DNA of 11,898 bases from DATIKM01 sp035477595 (GTDB lineage Bacteria > Armatimonadota > Chthonomonadetes > Chthonomonadales > CAJBBX01): positions 1-11,898 of the forward strand of contig DATIKM010000072.1 of assembly GCA_035477595.1 (NCBI GenBank), given 5' to 3'. Made by a program: the position numbers and the translations under genes. The notes beneath the pieces were generated by a model. It was not told the origin of the DNA and did no database searches. It saw only the letters and a program-made list of their open reading frames with translations. Shown in pieces: positions 1-7,531 of the stretch (positions within the stretch are counted from its first letter, which is position 1; each line of letters begins with the position of its first letter).

Positions 1-501
1 GGCCGCGACCAGACGCATGACTTCCCGCTCCCTCGCGGTGAGCCGGCGGCATGGATCGTCATGGGCGCTGCACAGCTCGGCGGCGTAGGCCTCTGGGTCG
101 CGCCGCGTGATTGCGGCGTCGAACCAGTACCGCCCGGCAGACGCCTCCCGCAGTGCCGTCAACAGCGCGTCCAGGCCGCTGCTCTTCAGAGCATACGCGC
201 GCGCGCCGGCGCATAGTGCGTCGCGCACCGACGACTCCCGCGAGTCGCCGGTCAGCACCACGAGGCGCAACGCCGGCGCTCCACGGCAGATGCGGCCCAT
301 CGCTTCGCGCCCACCGTCCGGGACCGTGCACGGGTCGTAGACGACGAGGTCCACCGGCGCCACGCTCGCCGAGGCCATCGCCTCCGTCACCGAGCCGGCT
401 TCCACAACGACGTACAAGCCTGCGCGGTTCCGAAGGAGAGCGCACAGTGCCTGACGGACAAGCGCATGGCCGTCCGCGAGCGCGACCCCGATGCCAGCCA
501 A
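1..501 (-). CDS. NarL/FixJ-type response regulator (receiver + LuxR HTH), C-terminus cut by window edge
   Basis: Predicted two-component transcriptional regulator; 167 codons are visible and the rest lies beyond base 1. Residues about 4-115 form a receiver domain: D10 in the ALADGH motif, phospho-acceptor D56 in DLVVYDP, T84 in VVLTGD and K106 in YALKS. After a short linker, the start of a LuxR/GerE helix-turn-helix is seen as RLTAREREVMRLVAA at the window edge. The second residue of the usual Mg2+-binding acidic pair is Gly11 rather than Asp/Glu, so phosphorylation may be altered. I chose a TTG start at 501 because AAAGGG lies 7 nt upstream and the protein then begins just before the first receiver strand; an in-frame GTG further upstream is possible. 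No sensor kinase is visible. The gene is divergent from the glycosidase-like gene, with a 130-bp gap in which I see no clear promoter, so it could regulate that neighbour (inference only). Confidence 0.9.
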   Translation of the reverse strand, partial: MAGIGVALADGHALVRQALCALLRNRAGLYVVVEAGSVTEAMASASVAPVDLVVYDPCTVPDGGREAMGRICRGAPALRLVVLTGDSRESSVRDALCAGARAYALKSSGLDALLTALREASAGRYWFDAAITRRDPEAYAAELCSAHDDPCRRLTAREREVMRLVAA

Positions 502-631
502 ACAGGTGCCCTTTCCGTTGTCTGGGAGGAGTGATCGTTCGAGCCGCCAAAGTACCGACACGCAGGGACAGCGCGCCCGGGGCCGTCACCGCCAGGCGAC
601 CCCGTTCCTGTGACCACGGAGGGATCCGCCC

Positions 632-3124
632 GTGCCCCAGTGTCTATTGCGTCTTCCGCGCCGTCTCTTCCTCCGGTTGTTGCTGGCGCCGCTCGCCGCG
701 GCCCCCGCCCGGGCGCAGGAGGGCGGCAGGCCTGCGCCCCGGCGGGCCTCGACTGAGCACTGGTGGATGTGCGGGCCCACCTTCATCCAGACCGAGGACC
801 CGAGGCTCTTCGTCACCTCGGGCGCAGTCATGGTGATCCATGGGTTCGGCGCAGACCCGACGTGGGGGCCTTTCGGTCAGCAGCTGCGCTTCGTCGAGGC
901 GCGTGAGGCGTTCGACGCCATCCGGGCGGCGGGCGGGCGCGTCATCACCTACTTTGAGGGGTTCGGCGACTCAATGGCCTACGCCGCGGCGTTCGAGCGG
1001 CGCGCTGACGGCGCCTTCACCGAGGTGGCTGGCCATCCCGGGCTCGCACGCGTCGTCCGCAACCACTGGAACTGGACTTCCGCCGACACTCCCCTCGGCA
1101 ACGCGGTCCGCTGGGTCGGCATCCACAACGTGACGAACCGCGAGGACTTCGTCGCGCCCGTGGCGCGACGCCTGCGGTGGACGCTCCCGGCGCCGCGGTA
1201 CCCGGACGGCACTGCGGCAACAGGATGGGTGCCTGGGCGCCCCTACCCGCTGAACGCCCGCGTCTACGACGCCTGTGGGTCGAAGAACCTGAACGGCGAC
1301 CTGGACCCGCACTTCGAGCGAGTCGCAGGCATGGGGCCAGAAGACATACGCCCCGACCGCGCCGAGGGGCTCCTCACGGCGCGCCCAGGGGTAGACGACG
1401 TGGCTGCGGCGCCCGGAGCGCCAGATCGCCCGGTCCTGTGCGGAGTGGCGAACATCCACAAGGATCTGAGCGCGCCGTTCTGGCTCGAGGCGGCAAGGTG
1501 GTCGGTGCGCGAGATGGCACGGCGCGGCCTCGACGGCATCTGGTGCGACAACTTCTCCCCCTGGGACAACTTCGGCTATCCCCCCGTGCGGCGCGCCTTC
1601 GGCGACTGGTCGATCCATCGCTTCGCTCACGAGTACCTGCCCTCGCTGCCCGCGCGCTCTCTGCTCGCGATGGGCGCCGCATCCGCGCGCTCTGTGGATC
1701 TGCGCGCCCGCCTGCGCGACACCGCGCAGCGCTTCGGCGCCCGCGACGCGCGGAAGCTGGACGACCCCGCGTGGAGCGATGCGCGCTGGCTCGACGATCC
1801 GCTGTGGTGTGCGTACAAGGCCTTCCGGCAGGAGCGTGCCCGGCGCGATCTCGCGGCCTTCGATCGCACCATCCACCAGGCCGCTGCAGAGGCCGGACGC
1901 CCGGACTTCCTGGTCGCGGCGAACGACACGCCGCTCTACGGGCTCGGCTGGGTTAGGCCCGCGTGGCTCGACATGGTGAACACCGAGGTGACGCCGGGGT
2001 GGCACATGGGCACGGGATCGCGAGGCGTCATGCTTCCCCCGGTGGGCAAGATGGCCGTGGTGTACCGCGCGGGGCTCGCTCACCAGCGCGCGCGCCGCAT
2101 GGGCGCCTGGTACTACCTCGACGGGCCGCATGCATCCCGTCAGGGCAAGCCGAACGTCGGCCGGCTGCTCTGTGCCGAGGCCCACGCCAACGGCGCCGTG
2201 CTCTTGTGCGACGCTGGCATCCCGCGCGTTGCGGGGACCATCGCGAGCCATGCGGCCTGGAATGCGTTCCTCGCCGAATCGGCGGGCGTCCACCGCGAGC
2301 GGGCACCCAGGGCGACGATCGGCGTGGCGTTCTCACCGGACTGCCAACTCGGCCTGCTTGCGCCGGGTGGCTTCCCGGACCTCGACAGACAGCCGCACGT
2401 CTTTGGCCACTGGGGCTGGGGCACGGCGCTGATCGATGCGCACCTGACCTACCGCGTCGTCGCGGACTGGAACCTGACGAACCACGGCCTCGCCGGGCTC
2501 AGCGTTCTGCTGCTGCCGGATGTCGACTGCCTGGCACCTGCGGCGGCTGCCGCCATCGAGCGCTGGGTGCGGGGTGGCGGGCGCCTTGTTGCCACGGGCC
2601 CGTGCGGCGAGCGACACGGCCCGAGCGGGCGCTTCGAGCGCAGGCCTCGCCCCTGGATCGCCGGCCTGATGGGCGGAGATGGGGAGGCCGCCTCGCGCAA
2701 GCACGGCGTGGGCAGCATCGCGTGGACCCCCGAGCCGCTGGGGATGCGATACTGGCTCGAGCACGACGGTCGTCCAGCGCTGCTCCCCGAGCTGCTGCGC
2801 CTTGCCGGCCTGGAAGATCGGTCCGGCCTACCGCCCATGGTGGGCGCGTTCGAGTGGCAGGACCCGCAGGGGTCTGCCGTGCACGTCGACCTTGTAAACT
2901 ACGACCTCGACCGGTCCAACGACATCGTTCGCCCCGTCGGGCCGCTGGAGTGGCGGACGGCCCTTCCCCAGGACTGGGAGGGTGTACAGTGCCGCACGGT
3001 CTCTCCGGAAGCGGTCGCGGCGTCGGTCGTCGAGGTGCGTGACGGGCTCGCAACGCTCCGTCTACCGCGCCTCGAGTACTACGCGAGCGTGCTGCTCTGC
3101 CCGTCGGCCGAGACGGGCGCGTAA
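632..3124 (+). CDS. Secreted glycoside-hydrolase-like protein (TIM-barrel plus GH42-type trimerisation/GATase-like domain)
   Basis: 830-residue protein of unassigned substrate, probably exported. Residues 1-29 look like a signal peptide: an Arg-rich start, a Leu/Ala core, and a likely cut after an Ala-X-Ala motif in APARAQ. Residues about 40-540 resemble a glycosidase TIM barrel. Suggestive motifs are VITYFEGFG, FWLEAARW and GLDGIWCDN with Asp306 at a strand end, the place where such barrels often carry a catalytic or sugar-binding acid. Residues about 560-670 resemble the Rossmann-like domain of GH42 beta-galactosidases: RATIGVAFSPD, then VLLLPDVDCL, then IERWVRGGGRLVATGP. A C-terminal beta-rich segment follows. 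Known families with this order act on polysaccharides; a specific activity cannot be assigned from sequence alone. The GTG start has GGAGG 9 nt upstream. The 3' end overlaps the convergent sugar-kinase gene by 46 bp. It could instead be a non-catalytic relative. Confidence 0.85.
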   Translation: MPQCLLRLPRRLFLRLLLAPLAAAPARAQEGGRPAPRRASTEHWWMCGPTFIQTEDPRLFVTSGAVMVIHGFGADPTWGPFGQQLRFVEAREAFDAIRAAGGRVITYFEGFGDSMAYAAAFERRADGAFTEVAGHPGLARVVRNHWNWTSADTPLGNAVRWVGIHNVTNREDFVAPVARRLRWTLPAPRYPDGTAATGWVPGRPYPLNARVYDACGSKNLNGDLDPHFERVAGMGPEDIRPDRAEGLLTARPGVDDVAAAPGAPDRPVLCGVANIHKDLSAPFWLEAARWSVREMARRGLDGIWCDNFSPWDNFGYPPVRRAFGDWSIHRFAHEYLPSLPARSLLAMGAASARSVDLRARLRDTAQRFGARDARKLDDPAWSDARWLDDPLWCAYKAFRQERARRDLAAFDRTIHQAAAEAGRPDFLVAANDTPLYGLGWVRPAWLDMVNTEVTPGWHMGTGSRGVMLPPVGKMAVVYRAGLAHQRARRMGAWYYLDGPHASRQGKPNVGRLLCAEAHANGAVLLCDAGIPRVAGTIASHAAWNAFLAESAGVHRERAPRATIGVAFSPDCQLGLLAPGGFPDLDRQPHVFGHWGWGTALIDAHLTYRVVADWNLTNHGLAGLSVLLLPDVDCLAPAAAAAIERWVRGGGRLVATGPCGERHGPSGRFERRPRPWIAGLMGGDGEAASRKHGVGSIAWTPEPLGMRYWLEHDGRPALLPELLRLAGLEDRSGLPPMVGAFEWQDPQGSAVHVDLVNYDLDRSNDIVRPVGPLEWRTALPQDWEGVQCRTVSPEAVAASVVEVRDGLATLRLPRLEYYASVLLCPSAETGA

Positions 3125-4059
3125 GCCCCGGGCTCGCGGAGCGCGAGGAGGGCCGCCCCAGTGGCCGGGTCGCACGCGGCCAGTCGCACATCGCAGTCCG
3201 CACCCTTCGCGGTGCGCTGCAGCGACGCGGTGAAGGACTCGCGCATATGGGCGCTCGCCCGCCACAGCCCGCCCGCCAGGGAGACCGGCGCCAGCGCGCC
3301 AGCCCACGTAAGCCGCCCCACGACCGCAGCCGTCGAGCGTGCCAGTTCTCCCGTCGCGCGGCGCACCAGTGCGCGCGCCGCTCGGTTGCCGCCGCACGCC
3401 GCCACCACCGCGCCGCCGACATGCGCGAGGCGCGAGGCGTCGCAGGCGCCGTACACCCACGGCACGACGTCGGCCGCCTCATGCAGGCGCGCCGCCGCGA
3501 GGAGCAGCTGGTCGAGCGGGTCCGGAGGGCGCCCAGCATGGTGTCGCTCAAGGAGCCGGGCGAGGGCTGCCCGGCCAATCCAATGCGCGCTACCTCGGTC
3601 ACCAAGGGCATAGCCGAGGCCGTCCGCGCGCGCCTCCCGTCCGTCGCATCCGACCCCGTAGACCACGGCGCCGGTCCCTGCGACCACCACCACGCCCGGT
3701 CGCCCCTCCGTGGCTCCCATCCATGCAGCCAGGTAATCCTGCACGATGACCGTCCGCGTGTCTGGCCACAGGGAGGCCAGGCCTGCGCCAAACGCGCCTC
3801 GCTGCTCGCGGGCAGAGCAGCCCGCCACGGCGACGCCAGCGCGGCTTGGCCCCGCTGCAGCTCGAAGGCCTGCCCGCCCGAGCGCCAGCTCGACAGCCTC
3901 CTGCACCGCAGCCACCGCCGCGTCTACGGGCATCCGGGCGATGTTGCAGGGACCGGCCGATGCGCGCCCCCATTCCCGGCCGCGCTCGTCGATGAGCACG
4001 GCGGAGGTCTTCGTTCCGCCCCCATCGACGCCCGCGACGAGCCGCGGCGTCGCGCTCAC
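3079..4059 (-). CDS. BadF/BadG/BcrA-family sugar kinase, N-acetylglucosamine-kinase-like
   Basis: 326-residue cytoplasmic ATP-dependent kinase of the ASKHA fold, most like eukaryotic NAGK and bacterial GlcN/GlcNAc kinases, which phosphorylate amino sugars at C6. Visible motifs: phosphate-1 loop VDGGGTKT (residues 11-18), probable catalytic Asp108 in VQDYLAAWMGA, phosphate-2 loop AGTGAVVYG (127-135), and ALGDRGSAHWIG (151-162) followed by an adenosine-region SLAGGLW motif. Most family members have GDEGS where this protein has GDRGS. Length is normal for the family. The start is GTG and overlaps the yvcK stop codon by 4 nt (GTGA), pointing to translational coupling. Its place after yvcK, a UDP-sugar-binding wall regulator, supports a role in amino-sugar salvage or peptidoglycan recycling. 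Other substrates such as glucosamine are equally possible from sequence. Confidence 0.88.
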   Translation of the reverse strand: MSATPRLVAGVDGGGTKTSAVLIDERGREWGRASAGPCNIARMPVDAAVAAVQEAVELALGRAGLRAAAGPSRAGVAVAGCSAREQRGAFGAGLASLWPDTRTVIVQDYLAAWMGATEGRPGVVVVAGTGAVVYGVGCDGREARADGLGYALGDRGSAHWIGRAALARLLERHHAGRPPDPLDQLLLAAARLHEAADVVPWVYGACDASRLAHVGGAVVAACGGNRAARALVRRATGELARSTAAVVGRLTWAGALAPVSLAGGLWRASAHMRESFTASLQRTAKGADCDVRLAACDPATGAALLALREPGAYAPVSADGQSSTLA

Positions 4060-5369
4060 AGGAGCAGCCGGACGACAGCCTCCGCCAACAGCGCCGGGTC
4101 GTGCCGGACCACGTCCGACTGACTCACGAACTGGCCGGTGCGAGGCCGGTACCCCATGGCTCGGATGCGGTCCGTGTCCGGCTCGACGAGCACGGCGCCC
4201 TGCTCGCGGTACTTGCCCAGAAGCTCGAGCGACGGCACCCCGGTGTTGAGCAGCACGTAGTCGAACACGCGTGGCTGGACATGCGCCTCGATGGCCTTCA
4301 CGTGATCGGAAGCCGAGAACCCGTCGCTCTCGCCCGGCTGGGTCATCACGTTGCAGATGTAGACCTTCGGCACGCGGCTGCGCTGAAGTGCCTCCGGGAT
4401 GCCGCGCACGAGCAGGTTCGGGAGCACGCTGGTAAACACGCTGCCCGGGCCAATCGCGATGACATCGGCCTTCTCGATGGCGTCGATCACCTCGTCGAGC
4501 GGCTGGGCGTCACCGGGCGTCAGCCAGATGCGCCTCAGACGGAGGGGCGAGTGCACGATGCTCGTCTCGCCCTCCAGCACCGAGCCGTCCTCCATCTCGG
4601 CGCGAAGGCTGACGCGCGCGAGCGTGGAGGGCAGCACCCGGCCGCGGATGTTCAGGACCCGACTCGCCTGCCGGATCGCCTCCTCGAAGTCGTTGTCGCT
4701 AATGCTGCACAGCGCGGCGATCAGCAGGTTGCCGAACGCGTGGTCGCAGAGACCCCCGACGTGCGCGCCGCGGAACCGGTACTGGAACAGCTCCACCATG
4801 GTGGCCTCGGCATCCGCCAGTGCGGCGAGGCAGTTCCGTATGTCTCCTGGCGGCAGGATGCCGAGTTGCTGCTGCAGCCTGCCGGAAGAGCCGCCATCGT
4901 CGGTGACTGTGACCACCGCCACGATGTTGCTGGTGTACTGCTTGATGCCGCGCAACAGCGTGGACAGTCCCGTTCCGCCGCCGAGCACCACCACGCGCGG
5001 CCCCTGGGCCAGGTAGCGGTTGCGGTACACAGCGTCGACTAGGCTGGCGGAGTCGCCCACCGGGACGATGGCCGTGGTGAGCGAGGTCCACAGGCGCGCC
5101 GTCGCGAAGATGCCCAGAGCCACACCCGTAGCCGTGACGCACCCGCCCAGCCAGAGTATAGGGCGGCTGCCAGGGACCGGAACCCCTGCCTCCCGCGCCA
5201 TCCAGACGACCACGCGGCCAGCCTGCTGCAGTGGATCCCAGCCGGCAGCAAGTGCGATGGCAGCCAGGCCGACGACCGCAATGGAGGCCCCGGCCGCCAG
5301 GAGCAGCAGCCAGCGCTTCACGCGCATGCCCGGGTAGAGCCATTTGAGCAGGGCGCGCACGCGCCTCAC
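4056..5369 (-). CDS. yvcK: YvcK/CofD-like regulator with N-terminal membrane anchor (gluconeogenesis factor family)
   Basis: 437-residue member of the YvcK family. In Bacillus and Mycobacterium these proteins bind UDP-GlcNAc and tune flux into peptidoglycan precursors and growth on gluconeogenic carbon. The N-terminus has WLYPGMRVKRW followed by two probable membrane helices (about 20-43 and 69-93), an anchor found in several non-Bacillus YvcK proteins. The CofD-like Rossmann domain follows: VVLGGGTGLS with the nucleotide-sugar loop GGGTG at 130-134, then TVTDDGGSSGRL (154-165) and PPGDIRNC (173-180), with ADVIAIGPGSVFTS and TQPGESDGFS later. Start chosen as the GTG that keeps LLKWLYPG; its Shine-Dalgarno is weak and a downstream ATG at MRVKRW is an alternative. 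It lies 61 bp after the holin-like gene, in which gap I see nothing distinct, and overlaps the kinase start by 4 bp. Confidence 0.95.
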   Translation of the reverse strand: MRRVRALLKWLYPGMRVKRWLLLLAAGASIAVVGLAAIALAAGWDPLQQAGRVVVWMAREAGVPVPGSRPILWLGGCVTATGVALGIFATARLWTSLTTAIVPVGDSASLVDAVYRNRYLAQGPRVVVLGGGTGLSTLLRGIKQYTSNIVAVVTVTDDGGSSGRLQQQLGILPPGDIRNCLAALADAEATMVELFQYRFRGAHVGGLCDHAFGNLLIAALCSISDNDFEEAIRQASRVLNIRGRVLPSTLARVSLRAEMEDGSVLEGETSIVHSPLRLRRIWLTPGDAQPLDEVIDAIEKADVIAIGPGSVFTSVLPNLLVRGIPEALQRSRVPKVYICNVMTQPGESDGFSASDHVKAIEAHVQPRVFDYVLLNTGVPSLELLGKYREQGAVLVEPDTDRIRAMGYRPRTGQFVSQSDVVRHDPALLAEAVVRLLL

Positions 5370-5430
5370 AGTAGACGTGTCCCCGCTTCCCGTGGTGGCG
5401 GCAGAACTGGCGTGCCCATCGGCATCGCGC

Positions 5431-5799
5431 TCACTTGCCGCGCCGCCCGCTGTCCGTCAGCAGGTGGCTGAGCAAGCCGCCGATCAGCCCCATGAGCACG
5501 GGGCCAAGCAACACGCCCTGCGGCGTGGTCACCTTGAACCCCACGACTATAACCCCCACGAACATGAAGAGCAGGCTGTTGATGGCGATGGCCGCCAGCC
5601 CGAACGTCATGCAGTTGAGCGGCATTGCCAGCGTGCTCAGGATGGGGCGGATCAGCGAGTTGCTCAGCCCGATTACCAGCGTCGCCTTGAGGAGGACGAC
5701 CAAGTCCCCTCCATAGGAGATGCCGAGACCGGGGATGTTCGCCACGATGGCAAGCGCTAGCGCGCTCGCCACCCAGCGCAGAAGCCAGTTGCGCAACAT
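5431..5799 (-). CDS. Small membrane protein of phage holin family IV / YvlD-like (DUF360)
   Basis: 122-residue integral membrane protein with four hydrophobic segments at about 4-24, 33-53, 60-85 and 96-115. The pattern NSLIRPILSTLAMPLNCMTFGL is the signature of the YvlD/holin-IV family: a conserved Asn-x-x-[IL]-[KR]-P turn followed by a Pro-Leu-Asn turn. Despite the name, chromosomal members are not phage genes; their role is unclear, with links to envelope stress in some Gram-positives. The ATG start has GGGAGA 5 nt upstream. It lies 67 bp after rpoN and 61 bp before yvcK on the same strand, so it is probably co-transcribed with both. No neighbouring lysis or phage structural genes are present, so I do not infer a prophage. 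Confidence 0.88.
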   Translation of the reverse strand: MLRNWLLRWVASALALAIVANIPGLGISYGGDLVVLLKATLVIGLSNSLIRPILSTLAMPLNCMTFGLAAIAINSLLFMFVGVIVVGFKVTTPQGVLLGPVLMGLIGGLLSHLLTDSGRRGK

Positions 5800-5866
5800 G
5801 GTTCTCCCGTGGCGACCAGAGGAGCCTGGGCCAATGCCCGGCGGCTACGGAGCAAGGGCGGTCGGC

Positions 5867-7300
5867 TCAGGCGCTGAGCCGGCGCCGTCGATTGGAGGAT
5901 AGGATCTTCTGCGCGTCCCGATACTTCACCACCGTCCGCCGGGCCACGTCGATGCCCTGCTCCCTGAGAAGCTCGGCGATCTGCTGGTCGGACAGCGGAT
6001 GAGCAGGATCCTCCTCCGCGATGAGCGCTTCGATGGCCATCTTAACCGAGAGAGACGAGTCAAAGAACACCTCGAACGGCACGACCTCCTGATTCGGGAG
6101 CTGGACGTACTTGCCGGCGGTGGCGCGGCTGACGGTGCTCTCATGCAGGCTCAGACTGGTCGCAATCGCGGTGCGCGTGAGCGGCTGGATGAACGAACGC
6201 GATCCCGTAGCCAGAAAGCCCTGCTGCCGGCCGACGATGCAGCGCGTGATGAGGCGCAGAGTGCGCCGGCGTTGCTTCAGGTTGCGGATGAAGAGCTCGG
6301 CACGCTCGACGTACTCCGTGATGTGCTTCGCTTCCTCCGCATGGAGGCGGACGCCCCCCCGCCGAATGCGCTCGTACATCTCCCGGTAGGAGGGATTGAT
6401 ACCGAGGACGAACGGCTCGGCGCCGACCACGTCAACCTCGTACCCGATGGGGGTCCTCCGGACCACCACGTCGGGGCGCACCGCGGATCGGTTCGCACTC
6501 GGTCTGTGGGCCCACGATGCCCGGAACTGCGCTGCCGGGTAGGGGTTCAGGTGACACCGCACAAAGTCAACGGCCTCGCGCACACGCTCGACGGGTACCC
6601 CGAGCACGCGGGCGATCCGCGCGTGCTTTCCACTCACCATCAGCTCGAAGTGGCCTCGCACCATGCGCTCAGCGACTGGCTCGCCAACACCCTCCTCCGC
6701 CAGGTAGCTAAGCTGAATCATCATGCACTCCCGCACGTCACGGGCGCCAACGCCGGGCGGGTCCAGGCCCTGCAGAATCGCCAACACTCGCTCCACATCC
6801 GCCACATCGCGCCCAAGCTCAGCCGCCACTTCCTCAACGGTGGCGTTCAGCCAGCCACGCTCGTCCAGACAGTCGATCAGGTACTGCGCGATCGGGTAGT
6901 CGACCTCGTCGATGGCGGCGCGCATGTGCGAGCGCAGGTGGTCCTGGAGGGTGTGCTCCGCTTCGAGATTCCCCATGGTGTCGAACTCGGGGTCGCCATC
7001 GGCCCCGCTGGGCTGGTGGAACTCGAACACATCGGGCGGGACGTCCATCGCCTCGTCAGCTTCGTCTTCCGCGTCGGCCGCGCGTCGCTGCGAGCAGTAC
7101 GGGCACGTCGCGGGGTCGGGGCACTCGCCGTTGCATCCGGCCTCAACGTCCATCACATCGAGGGCCGGGTTGTCCATCAGCTCCGCCTCGATCTGCTGGG
7201 TCAGTTCGAGGGCGCCCTGCTGCAACATGGCGTTGGCCATGATGAGCTTCGGATCGATCTTCTGCGCCTGAACCTGGCGCTGATCTTGTCGCAGCAGCAA
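5867..7300 (-). CDS. rpoN: RNA polymerase sigma-54 factor
   Basis: 477-residue alternative sigma factor that binds -24/-12 promoters and needs an AAA+ activator to open DNA. Region I is Gln/Leu-rich (about 5-47: QRQVQAQKIDPKLIMANAML, then LELTQQIEAELMDNPAL). An acidic region II spans about 50-125. The core-binding domain follows. The DNA-binding HTH contains HESTVSRATAGKYVQ (about 386-400). The diagnostic RpoN box ARRTVVKYRD is at about 453-462, near the C-terminus. Odd feature: region II holds Cys56, Cys60, Cys66 and Cys69 (CX3CX5CX2C), which resembles a small metal site. I chose a TTG start at 7300 because CGGAGG sits 8 nt upstream and the protein then begins at region I as in other RpoNs; the frame stays open to 7498, so a longer form is possible. 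First gene of a minus-strand unit that continues into the holin-like gene, yvcK and the kinase. Confidence 0.97.
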   Translation of the reverse strand: MLLRQDQRQVQAQKIDPKLIMANAMLQQGALELTQQIEAELMDNPALDVMDVEAGCNGECPDPATCPYCSQRRAADAEDEADEAMDVPPDVFEFHQPSGADGDPEFDTMGNLEAEHTLQDHLRSHMRAAIDEVDYPIAQYLIDCLDERGWLNATVEEVAAELGRDVADVERVLAILQGLDPPGVGARDVRECMMIQLSYLAEEGVGEPVAERMVRGHFELMVSGKHARIARVLGVPVERVREAVDFVRCHLNPYPAAQFRASWAHRPSANRSAVRPDVVVRRTPIGYEVDVVGAEPFVLGINPSYREMYERIRRGGVRLHAEEAKHITEYVERAELFIRNLKQRRRTLRLITRCIVGRQQGFLATGSRSFIQPLTRTAIATSLSLHESTVSRATAGKYVQLPNQEVVPFEVFFDSSLSVKMAIEALIAEEDPAHPLSDQQIAELLREQGIDVARRTVVKYRDAQKILSSNRRRRLSA

Positions 7301-7496
7301 AGCGATTGCCTCCGGCCGGCGGCGGAGCCGGCTGAGCGCACTTCGAGGATCCCCAGTGCCAAGGCCGGACCCGCGCACGCGCTGGATGCCAGCGCCCGGG
7401 CCAAGCGAAGAGGAACGCTCGCGACCTTGGCGGGCCGGAGTAAGCGCTCCACTCGGCACATAGGGGCACAGGAGACGACGGCACTCACCCATACGC

Positions 7497-7526
7497 ATTG
7501 TATGGCCCAGGATGCACCGCCGTCAA
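7497..7526 (-). promoter_or_regulatory. Sigma-70-type promoter for rpoN
   Basis: Reading the minus strand, the -35 box TTGACG is at 7526-7521 and the -10 box TACAAT at 7502-7497, separated by exactly 18 bp. Each box differs from consensus at one base. Transcription should start near 7490. A dyad CCATAC-GCATT-GTATGG (7489-7505) overlaps the -10 box and could be an operator. The -35 box lies only 5 bp from the opposing sigma-54 -24 element. Confidence 0.7.
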
Positions 7527-7531
7527 GCAGC

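Noticed and set aside
971..2293. Long open frame on the opposite strand of the glycosidase-like gene
   Set aside because: High-GC shadow: no recognisable domain, and the plus-strand gene has a signal peptide, ribosome site and conserved motifs.
3133..3147. CTCGCG-GAG-CGCGAG hairpin just after the glycosidase-like gene
   Set aside because: Only 6 bp, no T-tract, and it lies inside the coding region of the convergent kinase; expected by chance at this GC content.
5431..5799. Prophage remnant, because of the holin-family name
   Set aside because: The family is widespread on chromosomes and there are no phage structural, integrase or lysis genes nearby.
5864..5880. GGCTCA-N5-TGAGCC inverted repeat spanning the rpoN stop codon
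   Set aside because: Six base pairs, no T-run, and downstream genes appear co-transcribed; not enough for a terminator call.
7345..7362. Second sigma-54-like element on the minus strand upstream of rpoN (TTGGCACTGGGGATCC)
   Set aside because: The -24 half is perfect but the -12 position has CC instead of the required GC, so it fails the key spacing-and-dinucleotide test.
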